DNA from: Streptomyces sp. P9-A2
Lineage (GTDB): Bacteria; Actinomycetota; Actinomycetes; Streptomycetales; Streptomycetaceae
Length of the DNA: 64,000 bases
Reading direction: 5' to 3'
NCBI RefSeq assembly: GCF_036634175.1
Contig: NZ_JAZIFX010000001.1
Coordinates: 6,882,001-6,946,000 of the forward strand
In this document: positions 1-7,305 of the stretch, one piece after another
Layout of the letters: each line of letters opens with the position of its first letter
Numbering within the stretch: position 1 is the first letter of the stretch
The notes under the pieces: model-generated
Told to the model about the DNA's origin: nothing
What the model saw: only the letters and a program-made list of their open reading frames with translations
The model's database searches: none
Translations under genes and position numbers: made by a program

Positions 1-1
1 C

Positions 2-634
2 CACGACACACTGCACTTGTCGGTGACCGACCCCATGGGCCACGACATCGGTGCCGCGCTGGCCGCCACGGTCCTGGTGGGCGCGCTGCGCGGCGCCCGC
101 CGCGCAGGAGCAGACCTGGCAGACCAGGCCCACCTGGCAGACCAGGCCCTGGCCGACTACGGACACGGCCACGCCACCGGGCAGCTGCTGCGTATCAACC
201 TTCATACCGGGCAGGCCCAGATGGTCAACGCCGGCCACCCCTGGCCACTGCGCCTACGCGAGGGGGCCGCGGAGGAGATCACCTGCGAAGTGGACCATCC
301 CTTCGGGCTGTCCGCGCTCGCGTCCCGCCCCTACCGGGTTCAGGACATCGATCTGCGACCCGGTGACCGTCTGCTCATGCTGACCGACGGCATGCTCGAA
401 CGTCATGGGGAGAAGGTCGACCTGCCCGACCTGCTCGAGCGCACCCGGAACCTGCACCCGCGGGAGACCGCGCTGATACTGACGTCCGCGGTACGGGACG
501 CCGCCCCCGGCGGCCGGCTCGAAGACGATGCCACCGTGATGTGCCTGGACTGGCACGGTCCCCAGGAGATCCAGCGGCACGTCAGCTCCGGTGCGGACGT
601 GCGGCAGGCCTCACCCGGCCGCACGATGCGATAA
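2..634 (+). CDS. PP2C/SpoIIE-type serine phosphatase, 3' part only
   Basis: The reading frame is already open at the left edge, so the N-terminus lies outside the window. The visible part starts inside a PP2C metal-binding motif (VTDPMGHDIGAALAATVL), followed by NAGHPWPLRLR, GDRLLMLTDGMLERHG and a terminal LEDDATVMCL strand. These are hallmarks of SpoIIE-like phosphatases, which dephosphorylate anti-sigma antagonists or couple to sensor domains in Streptomyces. The sensory part (PAS, GAF or HAMP) would be upstream and cannot be judged. The stop codon falls inside a 7-bp tandem repeat. The family assignment is firm; the regulatory partner is unknown. Confidence 0.9.
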   Translation, partial: HDTLHLSVTDPMGHDIGAALAATVLVGALRGARRAGADLADQAHLADQALADYGHGHATGQLLRINLHTGQAQMVNAGHPWPLRLREGAAEEITCEVDHPFGLSALASRPYRVQDIDLRPGDRLLMLTDGMLERHGEKVDLPDLLERTRNLHPRETALILTSAVRDAAPGGRLEDDATVMCLDWHGPQEIQRHVSSGADVRQASPGRTMR

Positions 635-660
635 CCGATAACCGATAACCGATAACCGAT
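628..660. repeat. 7-bp tandem repeat (ataaccg) x4
   Basis: The unit ATAACCG is repeated four times without error and overlaps the stop codon of the upstream phosphatase gene. It is short, AT-richer than its surroundings and could vary in copy number by slippage. A change in unit number would leave the first in-frame TAA in place, so the protein end should not change. Confidence 0.85.
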
Positions 661-970
661 GACCGCCGTGAGCGACCCGTGGCGCTTCACGACCGCGGGC
701 CGGCTGACGGAGGAGGCCGCCTGCCGGCGGCCGAGCAGGCGGGAGGGTCCGTGGTGATGCCGGCGCGGTGGCTCGGGCGCTCCTCGCCGGCCGTCACGCT
801 CGGTTACCACGCTCACTTCATGCCGGAGGCCGGGAGTAAGGGGCGCACGATGATCGACGGGCTGCTCGGGGAGGCGGGAGACCAGTGCGCCGGCCGAAAC
901 TCCCCAGATTCTCCCCAGGGCTGATCGTGGCCGATTCCCCGGAACACGGGGGTCTTGGAGAGGTCATGGA
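661..970. other. intergenic region, no convincing gene
   Basis: This stretch between the phosphatase and the HipA-like gene has short open frames on both strands. None shows a ribosome-binding site together with recognisable protein character. I see nothing else definable here. Confidence 0.5.
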
Positions 971-1003
971 TTGCAAGGCCAAGGGATCGCGTAGCCTGGC
1001 GAA
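971..1003 (+). promoter_or_regulatory. putative promoter giving a leaderless HipA-like mRNA
   Basis: A -10-like TAGCCT (992-997) lies six bases before the ATG at 1004, with a weaker TTGCAA at 971-976. There is no Shine-Dalgarno sequence, so transcription probably starts at or next to the start codon, as for many actinomycete leaderless genes. This is inferred from spacing only. Confidence 0.4.
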
Positions 1004-1918
1004 ATGTTGACCGAGGTCACCGCTACCCGCTACATCACACCTCTGAGGTCCGGCGGTTCCGTGCCCGGGGTGTTCGAGGCCGACGACCTGGGCACCTACG
1101 TCGTGAAGTTCACGGGGTCCGCGCAGGGGCGCAAGGCACTGGTCGCCGAGGTGATCGTCGGGGAACTGGCCCGTGCGCTGGGGCTGCGGTTCCCGGAACT
1201 GGTGCTGGTGGACTTCGATCCGGCGATCGCCGACAGCGAGCCGCACCAGGAGGTGCGGGAGCTGCACGCGGCCAGTGCCGGGATCAACCTGGGCATGGAC
1301 TATCTGCCGGGGGCGCGGGACTTCACGCCCGAGGTCGCCGAGGTCTTTCCCGTCGACCCGGTGGAGGCCGGGCGGATCGTCTGGCTGGACGCGCTCACGG
1401 TGAACGTGGACCGGACCGTCCACAGCTCCAATCTGATGGTCTGGCCGACGCTCGGCGTCGCGCCGCCCCGGCTGTGGCTCATCGACCACGGGGCCGCGCT
1501 CGTCTTCCACCACCGCTGGGACACGTCCGACCCGACCAAGGCGTACGACTTCCGCCACCACGCCCTCGGCGGTCACGGGCCCGACGTCCGCGCCGCCGAC
1601 GCCGAACTCGCGCCGAAGGTGACCGAGGAACTGCTGCGGACCATCACCGCCGAGGTGCCCGACGCCTGGCTCGCCGGGGAGCCGGACTTCGCGACGCCCG
1701 ACGAGGCCCGCGAGGCGTACGCGGGGTATCTGTACGCGCGGGCGCGTGCCTCGGCCCAGTGGCTGCCGACCGATTTCCCCGGCGCGGAGGAACTGGCCGA
1801 GGAGAACGCACGCCGGGCGGCGCGGACCCGGCAGGGGCGCCCGGCGTGGCTCAAGAACGTTCCCGATCTGCACGGCAGGCCCGCGGCGGAGCAGGACTGG
1901 TCGGTACACCTGGGTTGA
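1004..1918 (+). CDS. HipA-like kinase family protein
   Basis: 304-residue protein of the actinobacterial HipA-like kinase family, related to phosphatidylinositol-kinase-like folds. The N-terminal part (GVFEADDLGTYVVKFTGSAQGRKALVAEVIVGELARALGL) resembles the nucleotide-binding lobe, with the ATP-contacting Lys in VVKF. The central WLDALTVNVDRTVHSSNLMVW has the catalytic D-x-N pattern, followed by LWLIDHGAALVF as the metal-binding Asp segment. In other Streptomyces this gene is often followed by a DUF3037 partner. Here a transposable element begins immediately after the stop codon, so the partner, if it existed, is absent. The substrate is unknown. The start is supported by a -10 box six bases upstream. 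Confidence 0.8.
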   Translation: MLTEVTATRYITPLRSGGSVPGVFEADDLGTYVVKFTGSAQGRKALVAEVIVGELARALGLRFPELVLVDFDPAIADSEPHQEVRELHAASAGINLGMDYLPGARDFTPEVAEVFPVDPVEAGRIVWLDALTVNVDRTVHSSNLMVWPTLGVAPPRLWLIDHGAALVFHHRWDTSDPTKAYDFRHHALGGHGPDVRAADAELAPKVTEELLRTITAEVPDAWLAGEPDFATPDEAREAYAGYLYARARASAQWLPTDFPGAEELAEENARRAARTRQGRPAWLKNVPDLHGRPAAEQDWSVHLG

Positions 1919-1953
1919 ATCCTCCCCTCCCTGAAGGGAAGGGGATTCCTGGC

Positions 1954-3163
1954 TCAGGCCGCCTCCCGGAGCAGCGCTCCGGGAGGTCTTCCGCCATCGG
2001 CACCAGCCGGGTGGAGACCAGCCCGGACGAGCATGACGCGTGCGGAGTTCTTGTCCCGTGGGGCCACGGTTCCGTAGGCGGTGCAGGTGTAGACGCGCTC
2101 CCCCAGCGGCTGGGGGTCCCCCCCACGCCTTGAAGGCAGTGGGGGAGCGTGCTTGGCTCTCGCATCGCAGTGCGCGCAGTCCATCGTGGTGTGCGCGGGA
2201 TGGACGAGACGGATGTCCCGCCCGTGCTTGCGGCCCATCTCGATCAGAGCGGCCTTGGTGGCGCCGATGGAGGCGTCGGCTGCCTTGCGGGCCATGGTGG
2301 TCTTGGCCAGGAACTTCGGGCGGAAGTCCTCGACCGCGATGACGTCGTGGTCGCGGACAACCTTTTTGGCCCACTTGCGCCCGGTGTCCGCACGCTGCCT
2401 CGCGACCTTCCTGTGGGCCTTCGCGCGCAGTTTCCCCGCCTCGCGGTAGCCCTTCGATGCGGGCTCGCCCTTCTTCGGCTTGCGGCGGGCCATCATCCGG
2501 TCGTAGCGGGCCGGCTTGGTCCGGGCCTTCCTGCCGTGCTCGGCATGCGGCAGGTCGTGCGCGTCGGACGTGGCCGGTCTCCGGCAGGGGCTGGAGCTGG
2601 GCGGGGACGACGAACGAGCAGTACCAGTGCCCGAGGCCGTCCCGGTACAGGCGTACCGAGGACGGCTCGGCCGGCAGTTCCCGTGACCAGACCACCGTCA
2701 GGACGACGCCGCCCGCCAGGTGCAGCCGGCCGTCCTTCGACCGGAACCCGCGTTTGGTGTAGTTGAGGGTCGCCAGTGCCTCGCGTCTGGTCTTCCACTT
2801 CGGCATCCCGGCCCGGCGCGCTGTGGGCAGGCGTTCCTTGATGTCCTTGTGCGCCTTGGCGCGGGAGCGGCCGAAGTCGCGGATGACCTGCTGCTGGGGA
2901 ACCGACGAGCCCTCACGCAGCCACGGCGTACGGGCGCGGGCTTCGGTCAGCATCCTGTCGAGCCGAGCCGGGCCGCACGTGGCTTTCCGGCCGGTGGACT
3001 TGTTGTGCAGGTGCACGGCCCTGGACTTGGCGACGCATTCGTTCCACACCCAGCGGCACCGGTCCCACTCCGCCGCCAGGACGGTGCGGGCAGCGCACGA
3101 CACGCGCAACCGGTAGGTGTACCGGGCATGCCCGGCCCCCGCATCCGCCCTCACCTGCACCAT
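1954..3163 (-). pseudogene. tnpB: RNA-guided nuclease TnpB (OrfB), frameshifted
   Basis: The N-terminal half reads RYTYRLRVS...WDRCRWVWNECVAKSRAVHLHNK...LREGSSVPQQQVIRDFGRSRAKAHK...GHWYCSFVVPA and ends at LPETG near 2570. The C-terminal half resumes in another frame at ATTSDAHDLPHAEHG and runs through IAVEDF (RuvC-II Glu), MDCAHC and RDKNSARVML (RuvC-III Asp). Intact relatives have roughly 14 residues between LPETG and TTSDAHD, including the GVDWG motif with the first RuvC Asp. Here that segment is deleted (about 40 bp, not a multiple of three), which removes a catalytic residue and shifts the frame. The zinc ribbon is also damaged: CTAYG replaces CTACG, and an in-frame palindrome is inserted. 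The protein cannot be an active nuclease. Confidence 0.88.
2098..2146. repeat. palindromic REP-like unit inside tnpB
   Basis: Two adjacent hairpin-forming stretches lie within the zinc-ribbon coding region: CCCCAGC/GCTGGGG (2101-2115), then CCCCCAC...CCTT/AAGG...GTGGGGG (about 2119-2145). They encode about 14 extra residues (PPLPSRRGGDPQPLG) not found between the two Cys pairs of normal TnpB proteins. They resemble the GC-rich palindromes dispersed in Streptomyces intergenic regions. Confidence 0.6.
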
Positions 3164-3415
3164 CTCGCCTCCCTCGCGGCCCCGCCCGGGGACACTCCGT
3201 CATCCCGAACCCTGCGAAGGACCGTACGTGCGACAGCCGCACAGACACACCCCGATCCCACAGCCACCACCCCCACCAGCGACCACAGGCACACGCGTTC
3301 GCATCACATCGGCGACAGCGACAGCGACAGCGGCGCGGAGGCGCCGCGCCCTGGACCGGATGCGATTCCTCCCCGGCGTGAACGCCGGGGCCTTCTCGTA
3401 AGAAACAGGTGAACC

Positions 3416-3445
3416 GGGGCCGCCCCGCCGAGGCGGGGCGGCCCC
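3416..3445 (-). terminator. strong hairpin terminator after the flavin monooxygenase gene
   Basis: Perfect 14-bp GC stem (GGGGCCGCCCCGCC with its complement) and a 2-base loop, 22 bp past the stop codon of the minus-strand oxygenase gene and just outside the TnpB element. No U-tract is needed in Streptomyces. Confidence 0.75.
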
Positions 3446-3467
3446 TGGGTGGGCGTCGGCCCTTGCC

Positions 3468-4658
3468 TCACACCGTTGCCTGCTCGGGAACGACGAGGTC
3501 GAAGAACCCCCAGTGCGACCCGGCGGGCAGGGTGCCCGACAGGATCCGGCCGCACTTCTGCGTCACGATGTGCGAGGACCCCCGGTGCAGGCTCCCGGCA
3601 TGGCTGTCGCGGAAGAAGCGCTGCAACGTGCCGTCCCGCATGACCTGGGCGCCGGCGAAGCGATGCACGAGCTGACTGATCTCCAGCGCGGTCCGGGTGG
3701 CGAGGCTGCAGGCGAGCCGCGCCATCGTCTCCTGCTCGTCGTCGAGCGGGGACTGCGCTTCGAGCGCCGACTCGTTGTCGCGCCAGGTCTCGCGCAGCAG
3801 CGCCATGGTGCCCCGGACGTGCGAGAAGTGCCGTGCGTACTCCGCGAAGAACTCGTCACTGGTGACCGGGGACCCCACCGCGGGATCCTTGTGCTGCGTC
3901 AGCTCGCGCAGTTCGTCGAGCATGCGCCGCCCGACCCCCTGCGACCAGGCCGCCTGATGCAGACCGGCCAGCAGCGCGGGACTCAGGCCCCGCAGGGAAC
4001 GGCCCCGCCGGGCGTGCTCCGGGCCGGTGCGGAAGACGTAGGTGTCCTTGATCAGCAGGTCCTCGGCCCGGTAGTCGAGGCTCGCGGTCGCCCGCAGCCC
4101 GAGCATGTCCCAGTTGTCGCTGATCCGCAGGGCGGCGCGGGGAACCAGGCAGACCAGCCTCTCTCCCGTCCCCTGGACCGTCACCGCGAGATTGAGGTGG
4201 GTGGCCATGGACACCCCGGCCGCGAACTGCCAGGCCCCGCTCACCCGGTAGCCGCCGTCCTCCCGTACGGCCTGGCCGGTGAACGACGTGGACTGCCCCG
4301 CCACCAGGGGGAACGTGTCCTTGGTGAAGAGTTCGGTCACCGCCTCGTCGCCCAGGTACGTGGCCGCGGCAGCCGTCTCGCTCGCCACGGCGCGCACCAG
4401 CCAGCCCAGCGAGGAGTCGGCGTGCGACAGCTTCTCCATCACCTGCAGGACCTGCAGGGGGGACGCCTCCAGGCCGCCGAGTTCGGCCGGCACCATCAGC
4501 CTGAAGACTCCGCTGTCGCGGAGCGCGTCCTGCACCACCGGAGTCGGACGCCGCAGGCGCTCGCTGTCCGCGGCCTCGCTCTGCAACAGGGGGTAGATCT
4601 CGTCCAGTTGCCTCAGCAGCCCGGAGAAGCCCTCGTTCACCTGTGTCTGGACCGTCAT
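3468..4658 (-). CDS. acyl-CoA-dehydrogenase-fold flavin-dependent monooxygenase (oxygenase component)
   Basis: 396-residue group D-type two-component monooxygenase (HsaA/HpaB superfamily with an acyl-CoA dehydrogenase fold). N-terminal helical part: FRLMVPAELGGLEASPLQVLQVMEKLSHADSSLGW. Middle beta domain: YRVSGAWQFAAGVSMATHLNLAVTV...MLGLRATASLDYRAEDLLI. C-terminal helices: LVHRFAGAQVMRDGTLQRFFRDSHAGSLHRGSSHIVTQKCGRIL. Such enzymes hydroxylate aromatic or related substrates using reduced flavin from a partner reductase. The start (GAGGAG at about 4664-4669) overlaps the reductase stop by an ATGA, so the two are translationally coupled and made together. The substrate is unknown; the neighbourhood suggests aromatic catabolism. 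Confidence 0.85.
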   Translation of the reverse strand: MTVQTQVNEGFSGLLRQLDEIYPLLQSEAADSERLRRPTPVVQDALRDSGVFRLMVPAELGGLEASPLQVLQVMEKLSHADSSLGWLVRAVASETAAAATYLGDEAVTELFTKDTFPLVAGQSTSFTGQAVREDGGYRVSGAWQFAAGVSMATHLNLAVTVQGTGERLVCLVPRAALRISDNWDMLGLRATASLDYRAEDLLIKDTYVFRTGPEHARRGRSLRGLSPALLAGLHQAAWSQGVGRRMLDELRELTQHKDPAVGSPVTSDEFFAEYARHFSHVRGTMALLRETWRDNESALEAQSPLDDEQETMARLACSLATRTALEISQLVHRFAGAQVMRDGTLQRFFRDSHAGSLHRGSSHIVTQKCGRILSGTLPAGSHWGFFDLVVPEQATV

Positions 4659-5269
4659 GACCGGCTCCTCTGCGACTGCGACTGCGACTGCGACGGCGCA
4701 CCGCCGCCGGCGGTCTCGCTCTCCTGGGCCAGGGCGCTCCACTGACCGCGGTAGAAGAGCAGGGGGTTGGTGTCGTCCTGCTGGCCGTAGGACGACACGC
4801 GACCGAGGACCAGGACGTGGTCCCCGCCGTCGTAGCCCGCCCACGGAGTGCACTGGAAGTACGCCAGTGAACCGTTGATCCGCGGCGCGTTGTCGTCGTC
4901 GACCCACTCGATGAGGTGGGCGTCCTGCGGTTTGCCCGCGAAGTGGAGGGCGGTGTCGAGCTGGTTGTCGCCGAGCACGTTGACCGCGAAGGGCCGTTCG
5001 AGCAGATAGGTCAGGGCCCGCGAGTTCCGCTGCATCGAGACCAGCAGCAGCGGCGGATCAAGGGACACGGAGGTGAAGGAGTTCACGGTGACGCCGTAGT
5101 AGCTGTCGCCGGACCGGTACGTGAGCACGACGACGCCGGTGGCGAAGTTGCCCAGGGTGTTGCGAAGCAGGCGGGGATCGGCGAGCGAGGGGACCGCGAC
5201 GCTCGACGCGAGGGTCTTCGCGTCGGCGGCCTTCTCGTAGATCTCGGAGTCCCACATGATGTCGGTCAT
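4655..5269 (-). CDS. NAD(P)H:flavin oxidoreductase (reductase component)
   Basis: 204-residue flavin reductase-like protein of the HpaC/HsaB class: LRNTLGNFATGVVVLTYRSGDSYYGVTVNSFTSVSLDPPLLLVSMQRNSRAL, then FAVNVLGDNQ and a C-terminal GGDHVLVLGRVSSYGQQDDTNPLLFYRGQW. It supplies reduced FMN or FAD to the oxygenase encoded immediately downstream. The chosen start has AGGAGG six bases upstream; a longer N-terminal extension is open but lacks a site. The last residues (SQSQSQSQRSRS) come from a 6-bp tandem repeat and look like a slippage-generated tail. Confidence 0.87.
   Translation of the reverse strand: MTDIMWDSEIYEKAADAKTLASSVAVPSLADPRLLRNTLGNFATGVVVLTYRSGDSYYGVTVNSFTSVSLDPPLLLVSMQRNSRALTYLLERPFAVNVLGDNQLDTALHFAGKPQDAHLIEWVDDDNAPRINGSLAYFQCTPWAGYDGGDHVLVLGRVSSYGQQDDTNPLLFYRGQWSALAQESETAGGGAPSQSQSQSQRSRS
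4671..4694. repeat. 6-bp tandem repeat (tgcgac) x4 in the reductase tail
   Basis: Four exact copies of TGCGAC encode the alternating Ser-Gln tail of the flavin reductase. Because the unit is 6 bp, slippage changes tail length without a frameshift. It lies directly before the ribosome-binding site of the next gene. Confidence 0.85.
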
Positions 5270-5316
5270 CCCGAACCTCCTGGAAATCGTGGGTCCGGCC
5301 CGTGCGGGCCGGGTTG

Positions 5317-5355
5317 GGCCGGCGGCCACGTGCCGTGGGGCCGTGGCCGCCGGCC
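5317..5355 (-). terminator. hairpin between NCS1 permease and flavin reductase genes
   Basis: Perfect 14-bp stem GGCCGGCGGCCACG with its complement and an 11-base loop, directly after the permease stop codon. It probably ends the seven-gene operon and makes the reductase-oxygenase pair a separate or partly read-through unit. Confidence 0.65.
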
Positions 5356-5359
5356 GGGG

Positions 5360-6817
5360 TCAGACGGCCTCTTCGACGGCTTCCTCACCCGTGACGAACG
5401 TGGTGCCGGTGCCTTCGGGCAGCAGGCTCCGCAGGGCCGGGTAGGCGGCCAGGGCCAGCACGAACGACACCAGGAAGCCGAGGGCGAAGACGTCGGTGGC
5501 CATCAGGACCGTGCCGACGGCGGCGGACAGCACCAGGGTGATGACGCCGGCCCAGTTCCACTTCTCCACCCGGTGGGTGGCCCGGTCGTACCGCGTGCGC
5601 CGCACCAGGTAGTAGTCCGCGATCATCACGCCGCACATACCGAGCGTCATGGAGCCCAGGTACGCCAGGTAGGCGGCGAACTGCTCCAGGATGCCGGCGG
5701 CGATCATCAGCAGGGCGATGACGTTCCCGATCACCACCATCGCCGCCCGGCCCGGCTTCCACCCGGTCAGGGAGTCGATCAGGTTGACCAGCGACAGCGA
5801 GCCCGAGTAGGCGTTGATGGCCTGTGCCTTCGCCTGGGCGGCGTAGATGGTGATGAAGCCCATCCAGCCGGCGAAGATGACGAAGAAGGCACCCGTGTTC
5901 TCCATGACGAACGTGCTGCCCGCGGCGCCGGCCGCTTCCTGGCTCAGGCCGGCGTCGTTGGCCATGAGGTACTCGATGACCTCGGGCATGCCGCCGATGA
6001 CGACGAGCGATCCCAGGACGGTCATGACGACGTTCTGGGTGATCGGGCCGGAGGCGGCCAGAATGGTGACATCGCGGCGCGTGCGGCAGTAACGGGCGAA
6101 GTCCGTGGTGACCAGGGCGATGGTTCCCGCCGTGGCGCCCATGACTCCGATCGCGGCCTCGAACTTCGGCCAGAGACCGCCGGGGACGACACCGCCGTAG
6201 GTGAACACGTCCATCGGGTTGGCGCCCTGGATCACGTAGATGTGGATCAGCATGTAGATCGTGACCAGGAGCGTGACGGCGGTCAGGGCGGCCGACGCCC
6301 GCAGCGCGAGCTTGAGGCCGAAGATGGCCAGAGCGATCCAGGCCAGCGTCATGAGGCCGTAGAGCAGGATGCGTATCGGCCAGGAGTCCGGCAGGTCGAA
6401 CATCAGCAGCGTGCCCTGGTAGAGGAGTGCGGACTCCATGGCCAGGAAGCCGAGGATCATGAACGCGAAGATGACCGAGCCGATCGACGAGCCCATGAAG
6501 CCGAACCCGAAGAACCGGGAGGTGATGGTGCTCGACATGCCGGTTTCGAAGGCCATCCGCCCGAGGGCCTTGCCGAGGAGCACGGCGAAGCCCGCGACGA
6601 GGACACCGACGATCATGCCCACCGTGAAACCGGCGAGCACGACCGTGAAGCCGGCGATGGCGAAGATGACGAGCGCGGTCGCGACACTGATCGGACTGAG
6701 GGAGAGCTCATAGCCGCTCTTCCGCTCCGCCATCGGCACGCTGACCAGGGCATGGTCTTCCGCCGCAGCGGCCAGTGCCGAATCGGTGGATCTGGGATTT
6801 CTGGTTGGTGAGGACAC
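5360..6817 (-). CDS. NCS1-family purine/cytosine-type permease
   Basis: 485-residue integral membrane protein with about twelve hydrophobic segments, e.g. ISVATALVIFAIAGFTVVLAGFTVGMIVGVLVAGFAVLLG, then GFGFMGSSIGSVIFAFMILGFLAMES, TTDFARYCRTRRDV (the conserved D-x-x-R-Y loop of NCS1 carriers) and WMGFITIYAAQAKAQAINAYSGSLSLVNLID. Members import nucleobases, hydantoins, allantoin, pyridoxine-like or other N-heterocycles with sodium or protons. As last gene of the aromatic-catabolic operon it probably imports the pathway substrate, which argues for a nitrogen-containing ring. The GTG start has TAGGA just upstream. Confidence 0.85.
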   Translation of the reverse strand: MSSPTRNPRSTDSALAAAAEDHALVSVPMAERKSGYELSLSPISVATALVIFAIAGFTVVLAGFTVGMIVGVLVAGFAVLLGKALGRMAFETGMSSTITSRFFGFGFMGSSIGSVIFAFMILGFLAMESALLYQGTLLMFDLPDSWPIRILLYGLMTLAWIALAIFGLKLALRASAALTAVTLLVTIYMLIHIYVIQGANPMDVFTYGGVVPGGLWPKFEAAIGVMGATAGTIALVTTDFARYCRTRRDVTILAASGPITQNVVMTVLGSLVVIGGMPEVIEYLMANDAGLSQEAAGAAGSTFVMENTGAFFVIFAGWMGFITIYAAQAKAQAINAYSGSLSLVNLIDSLTGWKPGRAAMVVIGNVIALLMIAAGILEQFAAYLAYLGSMTLGMCGVMIADYYLVRRTRYDRATHRVEKWNWAGVITLVLSAAVGTVLMATDVFALGFLVSFVLALAAYPALRSLLPEGTGTTFVTGEEAVEEAV

Positions 6818-6892
6818 AGTTCCTACCCCCGGGGGATATGGCGCCCACGGCCACTTCTCACAGTGGGACGCGCCTTGAGTGGCTGAGAACGC

Positions 6893-7294
6893 TCAGTCGG
6901 CGCTGCAGCCGGCCACCGCGATGGCCTCGATCTCGAGCAGGATCTCCGGCTTGGCGAGCGCGGAGACCTCGACCAGGGAGCACGCCGGGAAGTCGCCGGA
7001 GAAGAACTCCTGACGGGCCTTCCACACCCCGGCGTTGTCCCCCATGTCCGTGACGAAGATCGTCATCTTGACGATGTCGTCCATGACCGCGCCGGCCGCC
7101 TCGACCAGATCCTTGATCTTCTGGAAAATGACCTTGGACTGGTCGTAGGCGGTGTCGCCGAGGACACTCACCCCGTCCTGCCCGCGCGCGGTCATTCCGG
7201 AGATCATGATCAGGTCGTCGATCCGCAGGCAGTTCGACCACATCTTGTCCGCCGGCTCGCGCACGGCATCGGAGATGAAACGTTTCTTCTTCAT
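6893..7294 (-). CDS. RidA/YjgF-family protein, possible enamine/imine deaminase
   Basis: 133-residue RidA-fold protein: MISGMTARGQDG, YDQSKVIFQKIKDLVEAAGAVMDDIVKMTIFVTDMGD, FFSGDFPACSLVEVSALAKPEILLEIEAIAV. The family includes 2-iminoacid hydrolases and the 2-aminomuconate deaminase of aminophenol meta-cleavage pathways. The usual active-site Arg region (PAR.AVEV) reads PACSLVEV here, so the canonical Arg is missing and chemistry should not be assumed. ATG chosen with GAGGAG upstream, 11 bp after the aldehyde dehydrogenase gene. Its place between the dehydrogenase and the permease fits a deamination step; that is inference. Confidence 0.82.
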   Translation of the reverse strand: MKKKRFISDAVREPADKMWSNCLRIDDLIMISGMTARGQDGVSVLGDTAYDQSKVIFQKIKDLVEAAGAVMDDIVKMTIFVTDMGDNAGVWKARQEFFSGDFPACSLVEVSALAKPEILLEIEAIAVAGCSAD

Positions 7295-7305
7295 GGCGCT
7301 GCTCC

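Larger units (their letters stand above)
1919..3402 (-). mobile_element. IS200/IS605-group TnpB element, inactive
   Basis: Both ends carry the subterminal hairpins expected of the group. An imperfect CCCCTCCC/GGGAAGGGG hairpin lies at about 1923-1944, downstream of tnpB. A perfect 8-bp CCCCGGCG/CGCCGGGG hairpin with a TGAA loop lies at 3371-3390. There is no TnpA (Y1 HUH) gene, so it was probably a non-autonomous TnpB-only element. The coding gene inside is broken. In this family the tnpB-proximal end would also template the guide (omega) RNA; whether it is still made cannot be judged. Outer boundaries are approximate. Confidence 0.75.

Noticed and set aside
679..924. 81-codon open frame after the phosphatase gene
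   Set aside because: No ribosome-binding site, no recognisable sequence and unremarkable codon use. Left as intergenic.
818..1953. continuation of the broken tnpB N-terminal frame past the frameshift
   Set aside because: After LPETG the frame runs through antisense of the HipA-like gene. It is a by-product of the frameshift, not a long fusion protein.
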